A stretch of DNA of 64,000 nucleotides from Ferrimonas sp. YFM (GCF_030296015.1 NZ_AP027368.1:310001-374000), one strand, 5' to 3'; shown: positions 1 through 9,419, numbered from the stretch's first letter. Notes: a model not told the origin generated them from the sequence alone. A program made the numbers and translations.

Positions 1-91
1 GCGCCACCCAGAAGTAGAGTCCGGCGATCCCCGCCACACCCAAGAGTCCACAAACCAGGAAAATCCAGAAAATACGCTTTAACCAGCTCAC
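1..91 (-). CDS. mrcA: Penicillin-binding protein 1A, N-terminal fragment (runs off window)
   Basis: Only the first 30 codons are present, read leftward from a GTG at 89-91 that has an AGG-type ribosome site a few bases upstream; an in-frame TGA lies just before it. The peptide starts VSWLKRIFWIF and is a basic stub followed by one hydrophobic segment ending in GIAGLYFW, which fits the signal-anchor of a class A penicillin-binding protein (bifunctional peptidoglycan glycosyltransferase/transpeptidase). In related genomes mrcA lies divergent from pilM, as here. The identification rests on this short match plus position, so it is probable rather than certain. The 163 bp to pilM must carry both promoters. 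Confidence 0.7.
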   Translation of the reverse strand, partial: MSWLKRIFWIFLVCGLLGVAGIAGLYFWVA

Positions 92-254
92 CAGCCACCT
101 ACATCAGGGTTAATTTAAGCCCACCAGTATAACGGCTCGGAGCCGATGCTCAAAAAACAACAGGAGGGAAAATCCGCACCCAAGCTCAAAAATTCGCCGC
201 TGTGCTACGCTCAAAGTACGCAAACGGATTTGCGCAGCAACAGGATAAGCACGG

Positions 255-1148
255 ATGTTTTCTCTGTTTTCCCGGTCGGCACCCTCACTGGTGGGGGTCG
301 ACATAGGATCCACACACCTTAAGGCGGTGATGCTGCAGCAGGATGACAGCGGCTATCGCCTCTCTCTGGCCCACGCCATCCCTATGGCAGCGGATGCCCC
401 TCTGGCCGCCATGACTCAACTCGGTTCACTGTTGCCAAAGGGCGCGCACCGGGCGGCGGCGGCCGTCAGTGGCACCACGGTGATGACCAAGGTAATCACC
501 ATGGATGCCACCCTCTCTGACGAAGAGCTGGAAACCCAGATAGAGATTGAAGCGGATAGCCTGATCCCCTATCCCCTGGATGAGGTCAATCTGGATTTTG
601 AGCCCGTGGCCAACGGGACCCGGGGAGGGCAGATGGAGGTGCTGCTCAGCGCCTGTCGCCGGGAGGATGTTCAGTCGCGGGTGGACGCCCTGGCGGCCGC
701 GGGCCTGACCACCGAAGTGGTGGATGTGGAGGGATATGCCCTGGGCCGGGCCCAGGCCCTGCTGGAGAGTGATCAAAAGGGTGATCTGGCCCTGGTGGAG
801 GTGGGCGCCTGCAAAAGCCTGCTGGCGATCAATCAGGATGGGGAGACCCGGTTTGTCCGTGAGGTCTCCCTGCCCAGGGGAGACACCGAGGAGCTGGCGC
901 CCTGGGTGGATCAATTGGCGCAGCAACTGCAGCGCAGCATTCAGATTCATCTGGGGGGGGCAGAGGGACGCCGGGTGGCGCGAGTGGTGCTCTGCGGCCA
1001 TCAGCCTGACACCCTGGCCCCCATGCTGCAGGAGCGCCTGGGGCTGCCCTGTGAATGCGCCAGGGTGAAATGCCAGGAAGGGCTGCAGCTGACTCAGCCG
1101 GCTCAGTTTCTGCTGGCGGCCGGGCTGGCGATGCGGGAGGCACCATGA
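255..1148 (+). CDS. pilM: Type IV pilus assembly protein PilM
   Basis: Cytoplasmic actin-like protein that docks on the N-terminal tail of PilN and couples the pilus motor to the alignment complex. The N-terminal phosphate motif VGVDIGST is at residues 13-20, and the conserved EADSLIPYPLDEV and VVDVEGYALGRAQ blocks are present. At 297 residues it is shorter than the roughly 350 usual for the family; a segment after about residue 205 is missing. The second phosphate loop, normally a DIGAT-like motif, reads VEVGACKS (181-188). Nucleotide binding may therefore be altered, although the PilN-binding face looks conserved. First gene of pilMNOPQ; its stop overlaps the pilN start as ATGA. Confidence 0.93.
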   Translation: MFSLFSRSAPSLVGVDIGSTHLKAVMLQQDDSGYRLSLAHAIPMAADAPLAAMTQLGSLLPKGAHRAAAAVSGTTVMTKVITMDATLSDEELETQIEIEADSLIPYPLDEVNLDFEPVANGTRGGQMEVLLSACRREDVQSRVDALAAAGLTTEVVDVEGYALGRAQALLESDQKGDLALVEVGACKSLLAINQDGETRFVREVSLPRGDTEELAPWVDQLAQQLQRSIQIHLGGAEGRRVARVVLCGHQPDTLAPMLQERLGLPCECARVKCQEGLQLTQPAQFLLAAGLAMREAP

Positions 1149-1696
1149 GTCGCATCAACCTGCTGCCCTGGCGGGACACCCTGCGCCAGCGCCAGAAACG
1201 CCATTACCTGATGGTTTTGGCCCTGGTGGCCGGCGGGGCGGCGTCCCTGGTGTTTGTGATTCACCTGCTGGTCACGGTGCAGGTGGAGGCGCAACTGGCC
1301 AGGAACCATTACCTGCAGCAGGAGATCGCCCGGGTTGAAGCGCGAATCCGGCAGATGAGTGAGATTGAGCAGCGCAAGAGAGAGCTGAACCAGAGGATGG
1401 GACTGATCGTGCAACTGCAGCAGGAGCGCAACCTGCCGGTTCATCTGCTCAATGAATTGCATCGGGTGGTGGTGCCCGGGGTGATGCTGACCCGGCTGCG
1501 CCTGGAGGGGGGACAGCTGAGCCTGTCCGGCTACTGCGAGTCCAACAATCAGCTGGCGGAGCTGCTGAGAAGAATGGAGGCCTCCCCCTGGCTGATTCGC
1601 CCCCGGGTGCAGCGGGTTCAGGCGGCGGACCAGCAGGCGGTGCGCCGCCACAGCTTCGAGCTGACCCTGGCGATGAAGCGGGAGGTGTCGGGATGA
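1145..1696 (+). CDS. pilN: Type IV pilus assembly protein PilN
   Basis: Inner-membrane alignment-complex protein of 183 residues. The start at 1145 (ATGA overlap with pilM) is chosen because it places the INLLPWR motif, the cytoplasmic tail that binds PilM, at residues 4-10; the longer upstream reading is only pilM sequence in another frame. One membrane segment spans about residues 21-44, followed by a periplasmic coiled coil rich in Gln/Glu/Arg and a small ferredoxin-like fold (VVVPGVMLTRLRLEGGQLSL). It pairs with PilO in the periplasm. The stop overlaps the pilO start by 4 nt, so it is translationally coupled. Confidence 0.93.
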   Translation: MSRINLLPWRDTLRQRQKRHYLMVLALVAGGAASLVFVIHLLVTVQVEAQLARNHYLQQEIARVEARIRQMSEIEQRKRELNQRMGLIVQLQQERNLPVHLLNELHRVVVPGVMLTRLRLEGGQLSLSGYCESNNQLAELLRRMEASPWLIRPRVQRVQAADQQAVRRHSFELTLAMKREVSG

Positions 1697-2280
1697 CCCT
1701 GGAGGAGCTGAGGTACCTGGACCTTGAGGGAATAGGTCAGTGGCCGCGCCAGGTGAAATGGGCGGTGGCCCTGATTCTGGCCCTGGTGGTGGGTGGCCTG
1801 GGGGGCCACTTCCTGGTGGGGGAGGATCTCAGTCGGCTGCGGGCTGAGCAGCAGCAGGAGCAGCAGCTCAAACAGGTCTTCAGAGACAAGTTTCAGTTCT
1901 CCGCCCACCTGGAGCGGCATCAGCAGCAGCTGGTGCAGACTCAGCTGGCCCTGGAGGAGATGCTGGGGATGCTGCCCAAAGAGGATGAGATGCCCGGGCT
2001 GTTGGATGACATCACCTACCTGGCCACCAAGACCGACCTGAGGATCCTCAGCATAGGCTGGTTGCCAGAGCAGCCCGGCGAGCTTTACGTCACCCTGCCG
2101 CTCAAGGTGGAGCTGTCTGGCCACTACCCCCAGTTTGGTGAATTTGCCGCCAGCCTGGCGGCCCTGCCGAGGATCGTCAACCTGCAGGATCTCTCTCTGA
2201 GTCGCGGGGAGTCCGAACTGGCCATCGAACTGGTGGCGCGAACCTACAGGCTGGCGCCGGATTCCGGGGAGGGGCAATGA
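1693..2280 (+). CDS. pilO: Type IV pilus assembly protein PilO
   Basis: 195-residue inner-membrane protein that forms heterodimers with PilN and links to PilP. It has a short cytoplasmic stretch, one membrane helix at about residues 22-42, a Gln-rich coiled coil (about 50-90), and a C-terminal ferredoxin-like domain containing LPLKVELSGHYPQFGEFAASLA, typical of PilO. It overlaps pilN and pilP by 4 nt each. Length and architecture agree with the family. Confidence 0.93.
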   Translation: MTLEELRYLDLEGIGQWPRQVKWAVALILALVVGGLGGHFLVGEDLSRLRAEQQQEQQLKQVFRDKFQFSAHLERHQQQLVQTQLALEEMLGMLPKEDEMPGLLDDITYLATKTDLRILSIGWLPEQPGELYVTLPLKVELSGHYPQFGEFAASLAALPRIVNLQDLSLSRGESELAIELVARTYRLAPDSGEGQ

Positions 2281-2798
2281 GGAGTGTGATGCTGCTTTGC
2301 CTGGGGCTGCTGGCGGGCTGCGGCGGCGACCTGGCCGATCTGCAAGCCTACGTGAGTCATGTCCAGGCCAATCCGCCCCCCTATCGGGGGCAGTCCCCGG
2401 CCCTGCCCAGTTTTCACCGGGTCGGCTATGAGCCTGGGGAGAGGGCCAGCCCCTTCGTGGATGCGGCCCGCACCAGTGCCGAAGCCAGAGCAGGTCGCCC
2501 CGGTTGCCTGGGACCTGTGCCCGGTCCCGTGCCTCCCCTGGCCAGGGTGGCGCTGGACTCGCTGTCGATGCGCGGCACCCTGATGGAGGATGAGCGGCGC
2601 TGGGCCCTGATTCAGAGCAGTGATGGCCGGATTCACAGGGTCAGGGTCGGAGACCGGCTGGGACTGTTTGGGGGACGGGTGGACCGCATTGGCTCGGAGA
2701 GCATCGAGCTGACCGAGCGGGTCGAGCAGGGAATGGGATGCTATGTGGAGCGGCAGGCCAGTCTGAGCCTGCCTCTGCCTGAGGGAGAGAGTCTATGA
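2277..2798 (+). CDS. pilP: Type IV pilus lipoprotein PilP
   Basis: Inner-membrane lipoprotein of 173 residues that connects PilN/PilO to the secretin PilQ. The signal peptide ends in the lipobox LLAGC with Cys15. A flexible Pro-rich region follows, then the C-terminal beta domain, where LRVGDRLGLFGGRVDRIGSE-type strands resemble the HR domain that contacts PilQ (here read as VRVGDRLGLFGGRVDRI). It overlaps pilO and pilQ by 4 nt each, keeping stoichiometric expression with its partners. Confidence 0.92.
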   Translation: MRSVMLLCLGLLAGCGGDLADLQAYVSHVQANPPPYRGQSPALPSFHRVGYEPGERASPFVDAARTSAEARAGRPGCLGPVPGPVPPLARVALDSLSMRGTLMEDERRWALIQSSDGRIHRVRVGDRLGLFGGRVDRIGSESIELTERVEQGMGCYVERQASLSLPLPEGESL

Positions 2799-4795
2799 GT
2801 CGAGCGGGTGTCTGGCTGATGGGGTTGTGGCTGCTGGTGTTGCCTGTGCAGGGGGCGGAGTTGCTGGAGGTGCGGGTGTCTGACCTGCCGGGAAGCCGGT
2901 TGTCGCTGCATCTGGTGTTTGACCAGCCGGGGCCGGCCCCTCAGATAGTGCAGTCTGATGAGGGGGCCACCCTCAGCCTGTGGTTTCCCCAGAGCCGGAC
3001 CCAGCTGGCCTCCCAGCAGATTCCGGTGGCGGCCCCTGAGGTCACCTCCCTGACCGCCCGCAATGAGGGGGAGGGGGTGATGGTGACCCTGGCGCTGGAC
3101 CGCAGTGGTCCCTATCGGGGCCAGTGGCAGGGCAGTGATTACCTGATCACCTTTGCCGACCGCTCCATGGTGGCCGCGGCCCTGAAGCAGGAGACGGCGC
3201 AGGCACTGCCCCTGGCCAGGGTGGAATCGGTCCGGTTCCATCCCCGAGGAAAGGGCGGGGACCTTGTTTTCAGCCTGGATCGCCCTGCCGGCAAGGCGCA
3301 GCTGGCTCAGCAGCCCGGTCGCCTTGCCATTACCCTGCCTCACAGCCAGCTCCCCCCCCGGGAGCAGCGGGTGATGGACCTGTCGGAACTGGGTACCCTG
3401 GTGCGCAGTTTCGAGACCTTCAGTGAGCCGATGCAGACCCGGGTGGTGGTGCAGCTGGATGGGGACCTGAGCAGCAGTGAGCAGCGCCGGGGCAATCAGC
3501 TGGTGCTGTCTCTGACGCCGAAAACCCCTGTTAAGGCCCCTCAGGGATTCCGGGGGGACCGCATCTCCCTCAATTTTCAGGATGTGCCTGTGCGCAGCGT
3601 GCTGCAGATCCTGGCGGAGCATAAGCAGCTCAACTTGGTCACCAGCGATTCGGTGGACGGCAATCTGACCCTGAGGCTGGATTCTGTGCCCTGGGATCAG
3701 GCCCTGGCCCTGGTGCTCAAGGTGCGGAGCCTGGCCAGCCGCCGTGAGGGCAATGTGTTGCTGGTGGCCCCGCGGGAGGAGCTGGCGGCTCAGAAGCAGG
3801 CGGAGCTGCAATTGCAGCAGGAGGCTCAGCAGCTGGCGCCGCTGATCTCCCGTCACTACAAGATCAACTACGCCAAAGCCGACGACATTGCCAACCTGCT
3901 TCGGGGTGAGTCGGGCAGCAACCGCCTGCTCAGTGACCGTGGTTCCGCCACCGTGGATGAGCGCACCAACATCCTGCTGCTGCAGGATGCGCCCAGGCGC
4001 CTGGCCGAAGTGGAAGCCCTGATTCAGGTGCTGGATGTGCCGGTACGTCAGGTGGTGATCGAGTCGCGGATGGTCAATGTCCGGGACAACGTGGACAGCG
4101 AACTGGGGATCCGCTGGGGGGTCTCCTCCGGTCAGAGCGACGGTTCGGTGTCCGGCTCCATCGAAGGCAACGACAGCATTCGCCAGGGGGTGATGCCGGC
4201 CATCGGCGATCGCCTCAACATCAATCTGCCCGCGGTGAGCAGCAACGCCTCCAGCTTCGCCTTTCAGGTGGCCAACCTGGGGGATGAGTTCATCCTGGAT
4301 CTGGAGCTGTCGGCCCTGGAGGCGGAGGACAAGGGGGAGATCATCGCCAGCCCGCGGCTGACCACTTCCAATCAGTACACCGCCTTCATCGAGCAGGGGG
4401 AGGAGATCCCTTACGAGGAGAGTACCTCCAGTGGCGCCACCTCCATCGCCTTCAAGAAAGCGGTGCTCAGCCTGACGGTAACGCCCAGGATCACTTCCGA
4501 CGACAAGGTGGTGCTGGACCTGCTGGTCACCCAGGATACCCGGGGGCGGGAGAGCTCCAGCGGCGAAGTGGGGATCAACACCCAGAGGATCTCCACCCAG
4601 GTGCTGGCCAAGAATGGCGAAACCGTGGTGCTTGGGGGAATTTTTCAGCAACAGGAGCTGAAGACGGTGAGCAAGGTTCCTGTGCTGGGAGACATCCCCT
4701 ACGCGGGCTGGTTGTTCCGCAATACCCGCAATACCGCCATCAAGTCAGAGCTGCTGATTTTCGTCACTCCGAGGATAGTAGTGGAGAGCTTTTAA
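2795..4795 (+). CDS. pilQ: Type IV pilus secretin PilQ
   Basis: Outer-membrane secretin (666 residues) forming the channel for the pilus fibre. A signal peptide ends near residue 20 (PVQG-AEL). One or two AMIN-type peptidoglycan-binding regions occupy the N-terminal third, followed by an STN domain (PVRSVLQILAEHKQLNLV), an N1 secretin domain, and the C-terminal secretin core with VTPRITSDDKVVLDLLV and VVLGGIFQQQ. Last gene of the pilMNOPQ operon, overlapping pilP by 4 nt. The length is normal. A 147-bp gap separates it from aroK. Confidence 0.95.
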   Translation: MSRAGVWLMGLWLLVLPVQGAELLEVRVSDLPGSRLSLHLVFDQPGPAPQIVQSDEGATLSLWFPQSRTQLASQQIPVAAPEVTSLTARNEGEGVMVTLALDRSGPYRGQWQGSDYLITFADRSMVAAALKQETAQALPLARVESVRFHPRGKGGDLVFSLDRPAGKAQLAQQPGRLAITLPHSQLPPREQRVMDLSELGTLVRSFETFSEPMQTRVVVQLDGDLSSSEQRRGNQLVLSLTPKTPVKAPQGFRGDRISLNFQDVPVRSVLQILAEHKQLNLVTSDSVDGNLTLRLDSVPWDQALALVLKVRSLASRREGNVLLVAPREELAAQKQAELQLQQEAQQLAPLISRHYKINYAKADDIANLLRGESGSNRLLSDRGSATVDERTNILLLQDAPRRLAEVEALIQVLDVPVRQVVIESRMVNVRDNVDSELGIRWGVSSGQSDGSVSGSIEGNDSIRQGVMPAIGDRLNINLPAVSSNASSFAFQVANLGDEFILDLELSALEAEDKGEIIASPRLTTSNQYTAFIEQGEEIPYEESTSSGATSIAFKKAVLSLTVTPRITSDDKVVLDLLVTQDTRGRESSSGEVGINTQRISTQVLAKNGETVVLGGIFQQQELKTVSKVPVLGDIPYAGWLFRNTRNTAIKSELLIFVTPRIVVESF

Positions 4796-4942
4796 CCTGA
4801 GCCACCACCATAGCGGGCACCTCTATTGCCTTCACCGGGCCTTCCTTGCGATAATCGTCCACCAAATTTATGTCACAGTGGTGTTTTAAAGCCATCTGCT
4901 GATGGTCGACTAATTGAAGATTTGAGTATTTAGACGTAGAAA

Positions 4943-5458
4943 ATGGCTGAAAAAAGAAACATTTTCCTTGTGGGACCCATGGGTGCAGGCAAGAGTACTA
5001 TTGGCCGTCACCTGGCCGGAATGCTGCATCTGGACTTCTATGACTCCGATCAGGAGATCGAGGCACGCAGTGGCGCCGACATCGCCTGGGTGTTTGATGT
5101 GGAAGGCGAAGAGGGCTTCCGTGTCCGTGAAGCTCGCGTAATCGAAGAGCTGACCGAGAAGCAGGGCATCGTCCTGGCGACCGGTGGTGGCTCAGTAAAC
5201 AGTAAGGAAATCCGCAACCGTCTGTCGGCCCGTGGTATTGTGGTCTATCTGGAGACCACCATCGACAAGCAGGTTGCCCGTACCCAGCGTGATAAGCGCC
5301 GTCCTCTGCTGCAGGTGGACGATCCACGTCAGGTGCTGGAAGATCTGGCGGAAGAGCGCAACCCCCTGTATCAGGAGATTGCCGACATCGTTATCCGCAC
5401 CGATGACCAGAGTGCCAAGGTGGTGGCCAGCCAGATCGTAGAGAAGCTCGGCTTCTAA
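4943..5458 (+). CDS. aroK: Shikimate kinase I
   Basis: Cytoplasmic 171-residue kinase that phosphorylates shikimate with ATP in the chorismate pathway. The Walker A loop GPMGAGKST is at 11-19, the substrate-binding DSD at 34-36, Arg60 in the GFR motif, and the GGG loop at 81-83; the arginine-rich lid is [10 protein letters not shown]. Length is that of the AroK class. aroK and aroB are adjacent downstream of pilQ in many gammaproteobacteria, and the 23-bp gap to aroB supports co-transcription. Confidence 0.97.
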   Translation: MAEKRNIFLVGPMGAGKSTIGRHLAGMLHLDFYDSDQEIEARSGADIAWVFDVEGEEGFRVREARVIEELTEKQGIVLATGGGSVNSKEIRNRLSARGIVVYLETTIDKQVARTQRDKRRPLLQVDDPRQVLEDLAEERNPLYQEIADIVIRTDDQSAKVVASQIVEKLGF

Positions 5459-5481
5459 GGTTTGCTTATTTCGGGGGATGC

Positions 5482-6564
5482 ATGGAACAGATTCAGGTTG
5501 ACCTGGGGGCGCGCAGCTACCCCATTATGATCGCCGAGGGGGTGCTGACTCAGCCCGCCCTGTTCCAGCCCTACGTCGAAGGCCGCCGCCTGCTGGTGGT
5601 CAGCAACGATGTGGTGGGCCCCCTGTACCTTTCTGCCCTGACCCAGACCCTGGGTCAGGCCGGTGCCCAGGTGGAGTCTCTGGTGCTGCCCGATGGTGAG
5701 CAGCACAAGAATCTGGAGCATCTGAACGCCATCTTTACCCGTCTGCTTGAGGCCAACTTTGGCCGGGACACCTTGTTGGTGGCCCTGGGGGGCGGTGTGA
5801 TTGGCGATATGGTGGGCTTTGCCGCCGCCTGTTATCAGCGCGGTGTGCCCTTCCTGCAGGTGCCCACCACCCTGTTGTCCCAGGTGGATTCCTCGGTCGG
5901 TGGCAAAACCGCCATCAACCACCCCCTTGCCAAGAACATGATTGGTGCCTTCCACCAGCCCCAGGCGGTATTCATCGATACCCGGTGCCTGGCCACTTTG
6001 CCGGCGCGGGAGTTTGCTGCCGGAATGGCGGAGGTGATCAAGTACGGCATCATCTGGGATAAACCCTTCTTCGAAGAGCTGGAGCAGAATGTGGACGCCT
6101 TGCGCGCCCTGGCGCCGGCTCAGATTGCCCGCATCATCGCTCGCTGCTGTGAAGTCAAAGCCGAGGTGGTAGCCGAGGATGAGACCGAGCGCGGGGTGCG
6201 TGCCCTGCTCAACCTGGGACACACCTTTGGTCACGCCATCGAAGCGGATCAGGGCTATGGCGTCTGGCTGCACGGCGAGGCGGTGGCCGCCGGCACCGTA
6301 ATGGCGGCCAGGCTGGCCCACCGCCGCCATCAGATGAGCGCCGAAGAGCTGGACCGCATCGTCGCCATCCATCAGGCCTATGGCTTGCCGGTGGCCCCTC
6401 CTGCTGAGATGACCCTGGAGCGTTTCCTGGCCCCGATGCAGAAGGACAAGAAGGTGGTGGCCGGTACCTTGAGATTCGTTTTGCCCCGCCATATTGGCGA
6501 GGCGGAGCTGGTGGCGGACGTGACCCGGGACGAACTGGCCGCCCTTATCGCCGCCGATGAGTGA
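5482..6564 (+). CDS. aroB: 3-dehydroquinate synthase
   Basis: Converts DAHP to 3-dehydroquinate, the second step of the shikimate pathway, using NAD and a divalent metal. The NAD loop GGGVIGDM is at 103-110, the substrate loop [13 protein letters not shown] lies around residues 134-146, and the metal-binding histidine motif GHTFGH is at 246-251 followed by LHGEAVA. At 360 residues it has the usual length. The start has a strong GGGGG upstream, and the 3' end overlaps damX by 8 nt. Confidence 0.97.
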   Translation: MEQIQVDLGARSYPIMIAEGVLTQPALFQPYVEGRRLLVVSNDVVGPLYLSALTQTLGQAGAQVESLVLPDGEQHKNLEHLNAIFTRLLEANFGRDTLLVALGGGVIGDMVGFAAACYQRGVPFLQVPTTLLSQVDSSVGGKTAINHPLAKNMIGAFHQPQAVFIDTRCLATLPAREFAAGMAEVIKYGIIWDKPFFEELEQNVDALRALAPAQIARIIARCCEVKAEVVAEDETERGVRALLNLGHTFGHAIEADQGYGVWLHGEAVAAGTVMAARLAHRRHQMSAEELDRIVAIHQAYGLPVAPPAEMTLERFLAPMQKDKKVVAGTLRFVLPRHIGEAELVADVTRDELAALIAADE

Positions 6565-8026
6565 TACCGCCCCCTCCCTGCTTCCCAGCCAACAGGTGCT
6601 GCTGGAGCGACTGAAGTACCTGATTGAGTATGGTGATCACGCCATCCTGCTTCATGGCAAGCCGGGTGTGGGTAAGAGCACCCTGGCTCAGGCGTTGCTG
6701 GGCATCAGCGAAGGCTTCAATCAGGGGATGGTGCTCTGTCCCGCCCAGGCGGACCCCGCTCAGCTTAGGGTGGACATTCTGCATCAGTTGTTCACCGATC
6801 CCCTGTTTGATCCCCATGAGCCGTTGATCGACAGCTTCGAGCGTCTGCTGAAGGAGAGCGAGCAGCGGCTGTTGCTGGTGATCGATGACGCCCATAGCCT
6901 GCCCCAGGTGATCCTGGCGGAACTGCTGGCGATGCTGCTGGAGCAGGGGGAGCGCAGCTGGCGACTGACCCTGATCCTGGTCTCCCGGCCCAAGCTGGTG
7001 CAACACCTGCTGGCGGAGCTGCCGACCGAGTGTCAGCAGCATCTGCTGCCGGTCACCATCGAGCCCCTTTCCCTCAGTGAACAGAAACAGCTCTACCGGG
7101 CCTTGACCGCCGATCGTCCCCTGTCCCGCTTTATCAATCAGCTGGGCATCGAACCTTTGCTGCAGAGATCCGATGGCTCCGCTCAGGCGGTGGTGGATCT
7201 GGTGACGGGCAAGGGGGAGGAGACGCCGGCCAGGGCCGGGCTGCTGCGTCACCGAGCGTTGATTTTTGCCCTGCTGGGTGTGGTGGCTGCCCTGGCGGTG
7301 TGGATCGCCGTGGATCCCCTCGGCCCTGAGCCGCAGCAGGATTCCCAGGGGCGCTCCGACAGTGTGCGTCTGGTGGACGTGGCCCCAGGGCTGACAGAGT
7401 CGGAACCGGCACAGTCGCAGGAGAGGGTTGAGGCCCAGGCTGATGCGCCGCAGGATAATGGCGAGGAGTTGGGATTGGCCGGCGAGTGGCAGGCGATCAA
7501 CACCCCTCAGCCCAAGCCGGAGGCCAAACCCGAGGATCCTCTGCTACAGTCTGCCCGGGAGGGACTGGCGGATCTGGAACAGCAGCTGGCGGCCAAACAG
7601 GCGGCGGATACTCCGGCGCCCGAGCCGGCGCAACCTCAGGCAGAAGCCCCGGAGCCTCAGCCAGAGCGCAAAACCCGAACGGTGCCTGAAGCCAAGCCAG
7701 TGCCCCTGTCAGAGCAGCCTCTGATGGCGCGCCCCGGTGACAGTTACACCCTGCAGCTGGCGGTCTACTCCTACCCCAACCTGGCGGCTCAGTATCTGAA
7801 GCAGCTGCCTCTGAAGCAGGGCCTGGCCCTCTACGTCAACAACCGCCAGCCCCGTCCCTGGCATGTGGTGGTCTACGGCGGTTTTGAGACCAAGGCGGCG
7901 GCCCAGGCGGCGGTGTCCACCCTGCCGGAAGCGCTTCGAAACAACAGTCCCTATGTCAAACCGATGCAAGACGTGCAAAAGGAGTTGGTAGAGCAACTCG
8001 ATTTAGCTGCGTTTTTATCGGAGTGA
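6557..8026 (+). CDS. damX: DamX: AAA ATPase-like, SPOR-domain cell-division protein
   Basis: 489-residue bitopic inner-membrane protein that reaches the division septum through its SPOR domain. The cytoplasmic N-terminal half is an ExeA-like ATPase with Walker A GKPGVGKS (34-41) and Walker [12 protein letters not shown] membrane helix lies at about 234-252, then a low-complexity periplasmic linker rich in Pro, Ala, Gln and Glu. The C-terminal SPOR domain covers about 395-475 ([17 protein letters not shown] ... [18 protein letters not shown]). The start overlaps aroB by 8 nt, and dam follows 39 bp downstream, the standard aroKB-damX-dam order. Confidence 0.93.
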   Translation: MSDTAPSLLPSQQVLLERLKYLIEYGDHAILLHGKPGVGKSTLAQALLGISEGFNQGMVLCPAQADPAQLRVDILHQLFTDPLFDPHEPLIDSFERLLKESEQRLLLVIDDAHSLPQVILAELLAMLLEQGERSWRLTLILVSRPKLVQHLLAELPTECQQHLLPVTIEPLSLSEQKQLYRALTADRPLSRFINQLGIEPLLQRSDGSAQAVVDLVTGKGEETPARAGLLRHRALIFALLGVVAALAVWIAVDPLGPEPQQDSQGRSDSVRLVDVAPGLTESEPAQSQERVEAQADAPQDNGEELGLAGEWQAINTPQPKPEAKPEDPLLQSAREGLADLEQQLAAKQAADTPAPEPAQPQAEAPEPQPERKTRTVPEAKPVPLSEQPLMARPGDSYTLQLAVYSYPNLAAQYLKQLPLKQGLALYVNNRQPRPWHVVVYGGFETKAAAQAAVSTLPEALRNNSPYVKPMQDVQKELVEQLDLAAFLSE

Positions 8027-8065
8027 CGGTAGAATCCTATCTTTTCCACGGTGGTCGGCGAGCCA

Positions 8066-8890
8066 ATGACAAAGAAAACAAGGGCTTTTTTGAAATGGGC
8101 AGGGGGCAAGTTTGCCCTGGTCGAGGAGATCGCCCGCCGTCTGCCGGACGCCGACAGACTGGTTGAGCCCTTTGTGGGGGCCGGCTCGGTCTTCATCAAC
8201 ACAGACTACCCCTCCTACCTGCTCAGCGACATCAACCCGGATCTGATCAACCTGTATCAGACCCTCAAGCATGATGCGGACCACTACATCTGTGAGTCCA
8301 GGAAGATGTTCGTGCCCGAGTGGAATGATAAAGAGGCCTACTACAAGGTTCGTCAGAGGTTTAACGACACCAACGATCAGTTTGAGCGGGCGGTGCTGTT
8401 TCTCTATCTGAACCGTCATGGTTACAACGGCCTGTGTCGCTACAACAAGAAGGGCGGATTCAATGTGCCTTTCGGTTCCTACAAGCGGCCCTATTTCCCC
8501 CAGAAGGAGATGGAGTTCTTCGCCGAGAAGGCCCAGCGGGCCACCTTCCTGTGCGCGGACTACCACACCACCTTTGCCCAGGTTCAGACCGGGGACGCGG
8601 TCTACTGCGATCCTCCGTACCTGCCTCTCTCCAGCACCGCCAGCTTCACCAGCTACGCCAGTGGTGGCTTCAATATGGAGGCCCAGCATGCCCTGGCGGA
8701 GTGCGCCAGAGAGGCGGCCGTCAAAGGCGCCAGCGTGCTGATCAGCAATCACGACACTGTGGATGCCCGTGAGATCTACCATCATGCGGACCGTCAGGAG
8801 TTTTTGATGGTGAAGCGCACCATCAGCCAGAAGGGCAATGGTCGTAAGAAGGTCAATGAGATCTTTGCCGGCTACGGCGCCAGTCGCTAG
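8066..8890 (+). CDS. dam: DNA adenine methylase (GATC)
   Basis: Transfers a methyl group from S-adenosylmethionine to N6 of adenine in GATC, marking strands for mismatch repair and replication timing. With the ATG at 8066 the protein is 274 residues and begins MTKKTRAFLKWAGGK, the usual Dam N-terminus; a GTG at 8051 would add five residues and is less likely. The SAM motif FVGAGSVF and the catalytic DPPY at residues 182-185 (alpha-group order) are intact. Its stop nearly coincides with that of a convergent small gene at 8887. Confidence 0.96.
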   Translation: MTKKTRAFLKWAGGKFALVEEIARRLPDADRLVEPFVGAGSVFINTDYPSYLLSDINPDLINLYQTLKHDADHYICESRKMFVPEWNDKEAYYKVRQRFNDTNDQFERAVLFLYLNRHGYNGLCRYNKKGGFNVPFGSYKRPYFPQKEMEFFAEKAQRATFLCADYHTTFAQVQTGDAVYCDPPYLPLSSTASFTSYASGGFNMEAQHALAECAREAAVKGASVLISNHDTVDAREIYHHADRQEFLMVKRTISQKGNGRKKVNEIFAGYGASR

Positions 8891-9057
8891 GCCAGCACCC
8901 AGTTCACCAGGGCGATCAGTCCAAGCACAAACAGACTCACCAGCACGACACCGGTCAGAATAAAGGGCAGGGGAGAGGAGTGACTGAAGTCACGTTGACG
9001 GTTGGCTTCACTCTGGACACCGAACAGGGCCGCCAGGACACTGGCGACCACCTTCAT
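8887..9057 (-). CDS. DUF2970-type small membrane protein
   Basis: A 56-residue protein. It starts MKVVASVLAALFGVQSEANR and has one hydrophobic C-terminal helix (about residues 31-54). The LAALFGVQS-N-RDF pattern followed by a PLPFI membrane helix is what I recall of the DUF2970 family, whose function is unknown. It lies 5 nt after the stop of the gene upstream (9063-9317), suggesting an operon, and converges on dam with a 4-nt overlap of the two coding ends. Probably inner-membrane; no catalytic residues are evident. Confidence 0.75.
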   Translation of the reverse strand: MKVVASVLAALFGVQSEANRQRDFSHSSPLPFILTGVVLVSLFVLGLIALVNWVLA

Positions 9058-9062
9058 TGGGC

Positions 9063-9317
9063 TCACTGTTGATCCATGAAGGCGTTTTGTTCCTCCTGCT
9101 TGTCATCGTGGGTGGCACGATACAGCAGTTCCAGAAGATCGATAAAGTGATACTGGCTTGAGCCACTGCTGCCCACCAGCCAGGTGCGCCATTTGATGGA
9201 GGCGATCTCTGTGTGGTCGCAGTCTAAGCCGCACTGATGAAGATTCCAGGCAACCGTGCCGCCCAGAGGCAGGGACAGGGCCAACGCGAACAGCCAAATT
9301 TTCCTTTTTTTCAGCAT
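9063..9317 (-). CDS. Small membrane-anchored or secreted protein, unknown function
   Basis: An 84-residue protein if the ATG at 9317 is used (MLKKRKIWLFALALSLPLGG). This start is preferred because it gives a basic N-terminus and one hydrophobic segment like a signal peptide or anchor; upstream codons look non-coding. The mature part has two cysteines close together (CGLDCDH) and a polar, Gln/Glu-rich tail. I do not recognise a family. It precedes the DUF2970-type gene in the same direction with a 5-nt gap, so the two are probably co-transcribed. Confidence 0.6.
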   Translation of the reverse strand: MLKKRKIWLFALALSLPLGGTVAWNLHQCGLDCDHTEIASIKWRTWLVGSSGSSQYHFIDLLELLYRATHDDKQEEQNAFMDQQ

Positions 9318-9377
9318 GATGACGTATTCCTGGAACACACAAGTTTCTTGAGTATAACAGTGAGACGAGAAATTGAA

Positions 9378-9406
9378 CAGCCCCGCAACAACGGGCGGGG
9401 CTGTGA
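9378..9406 (-). terminator. Rho-independent terminator of the putative porin gene
   Basis: A 9-bp perfect GC stem (CAGCCCCGC / GCGGGGCTG) with an 8-nt loop is followed on the minus strand by TTCAATTTCTC. It lies just after the stop of the leftward gene ending at 9420. The T tract is imperfect. Confidence 0.55.
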
Positions 9407-9419
9407 TCCTCGTCATCCG

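Noticed and set aside
110-313. 67-codon leftward open frame across the mrcA-pilM gap
   Set aside because: It overlaps the pilM start and has no recognisable protein features; the divergent promoter region explains the sequence better.
2741-4651. 636-codon antisense frame opposite pilQ
   Set aside because: High GC removes stop codons on the opposite strand. The translation is rich in His, Gln, Gly and Leu with no domain pattern, while PilQ on the other strand is unambiguous.
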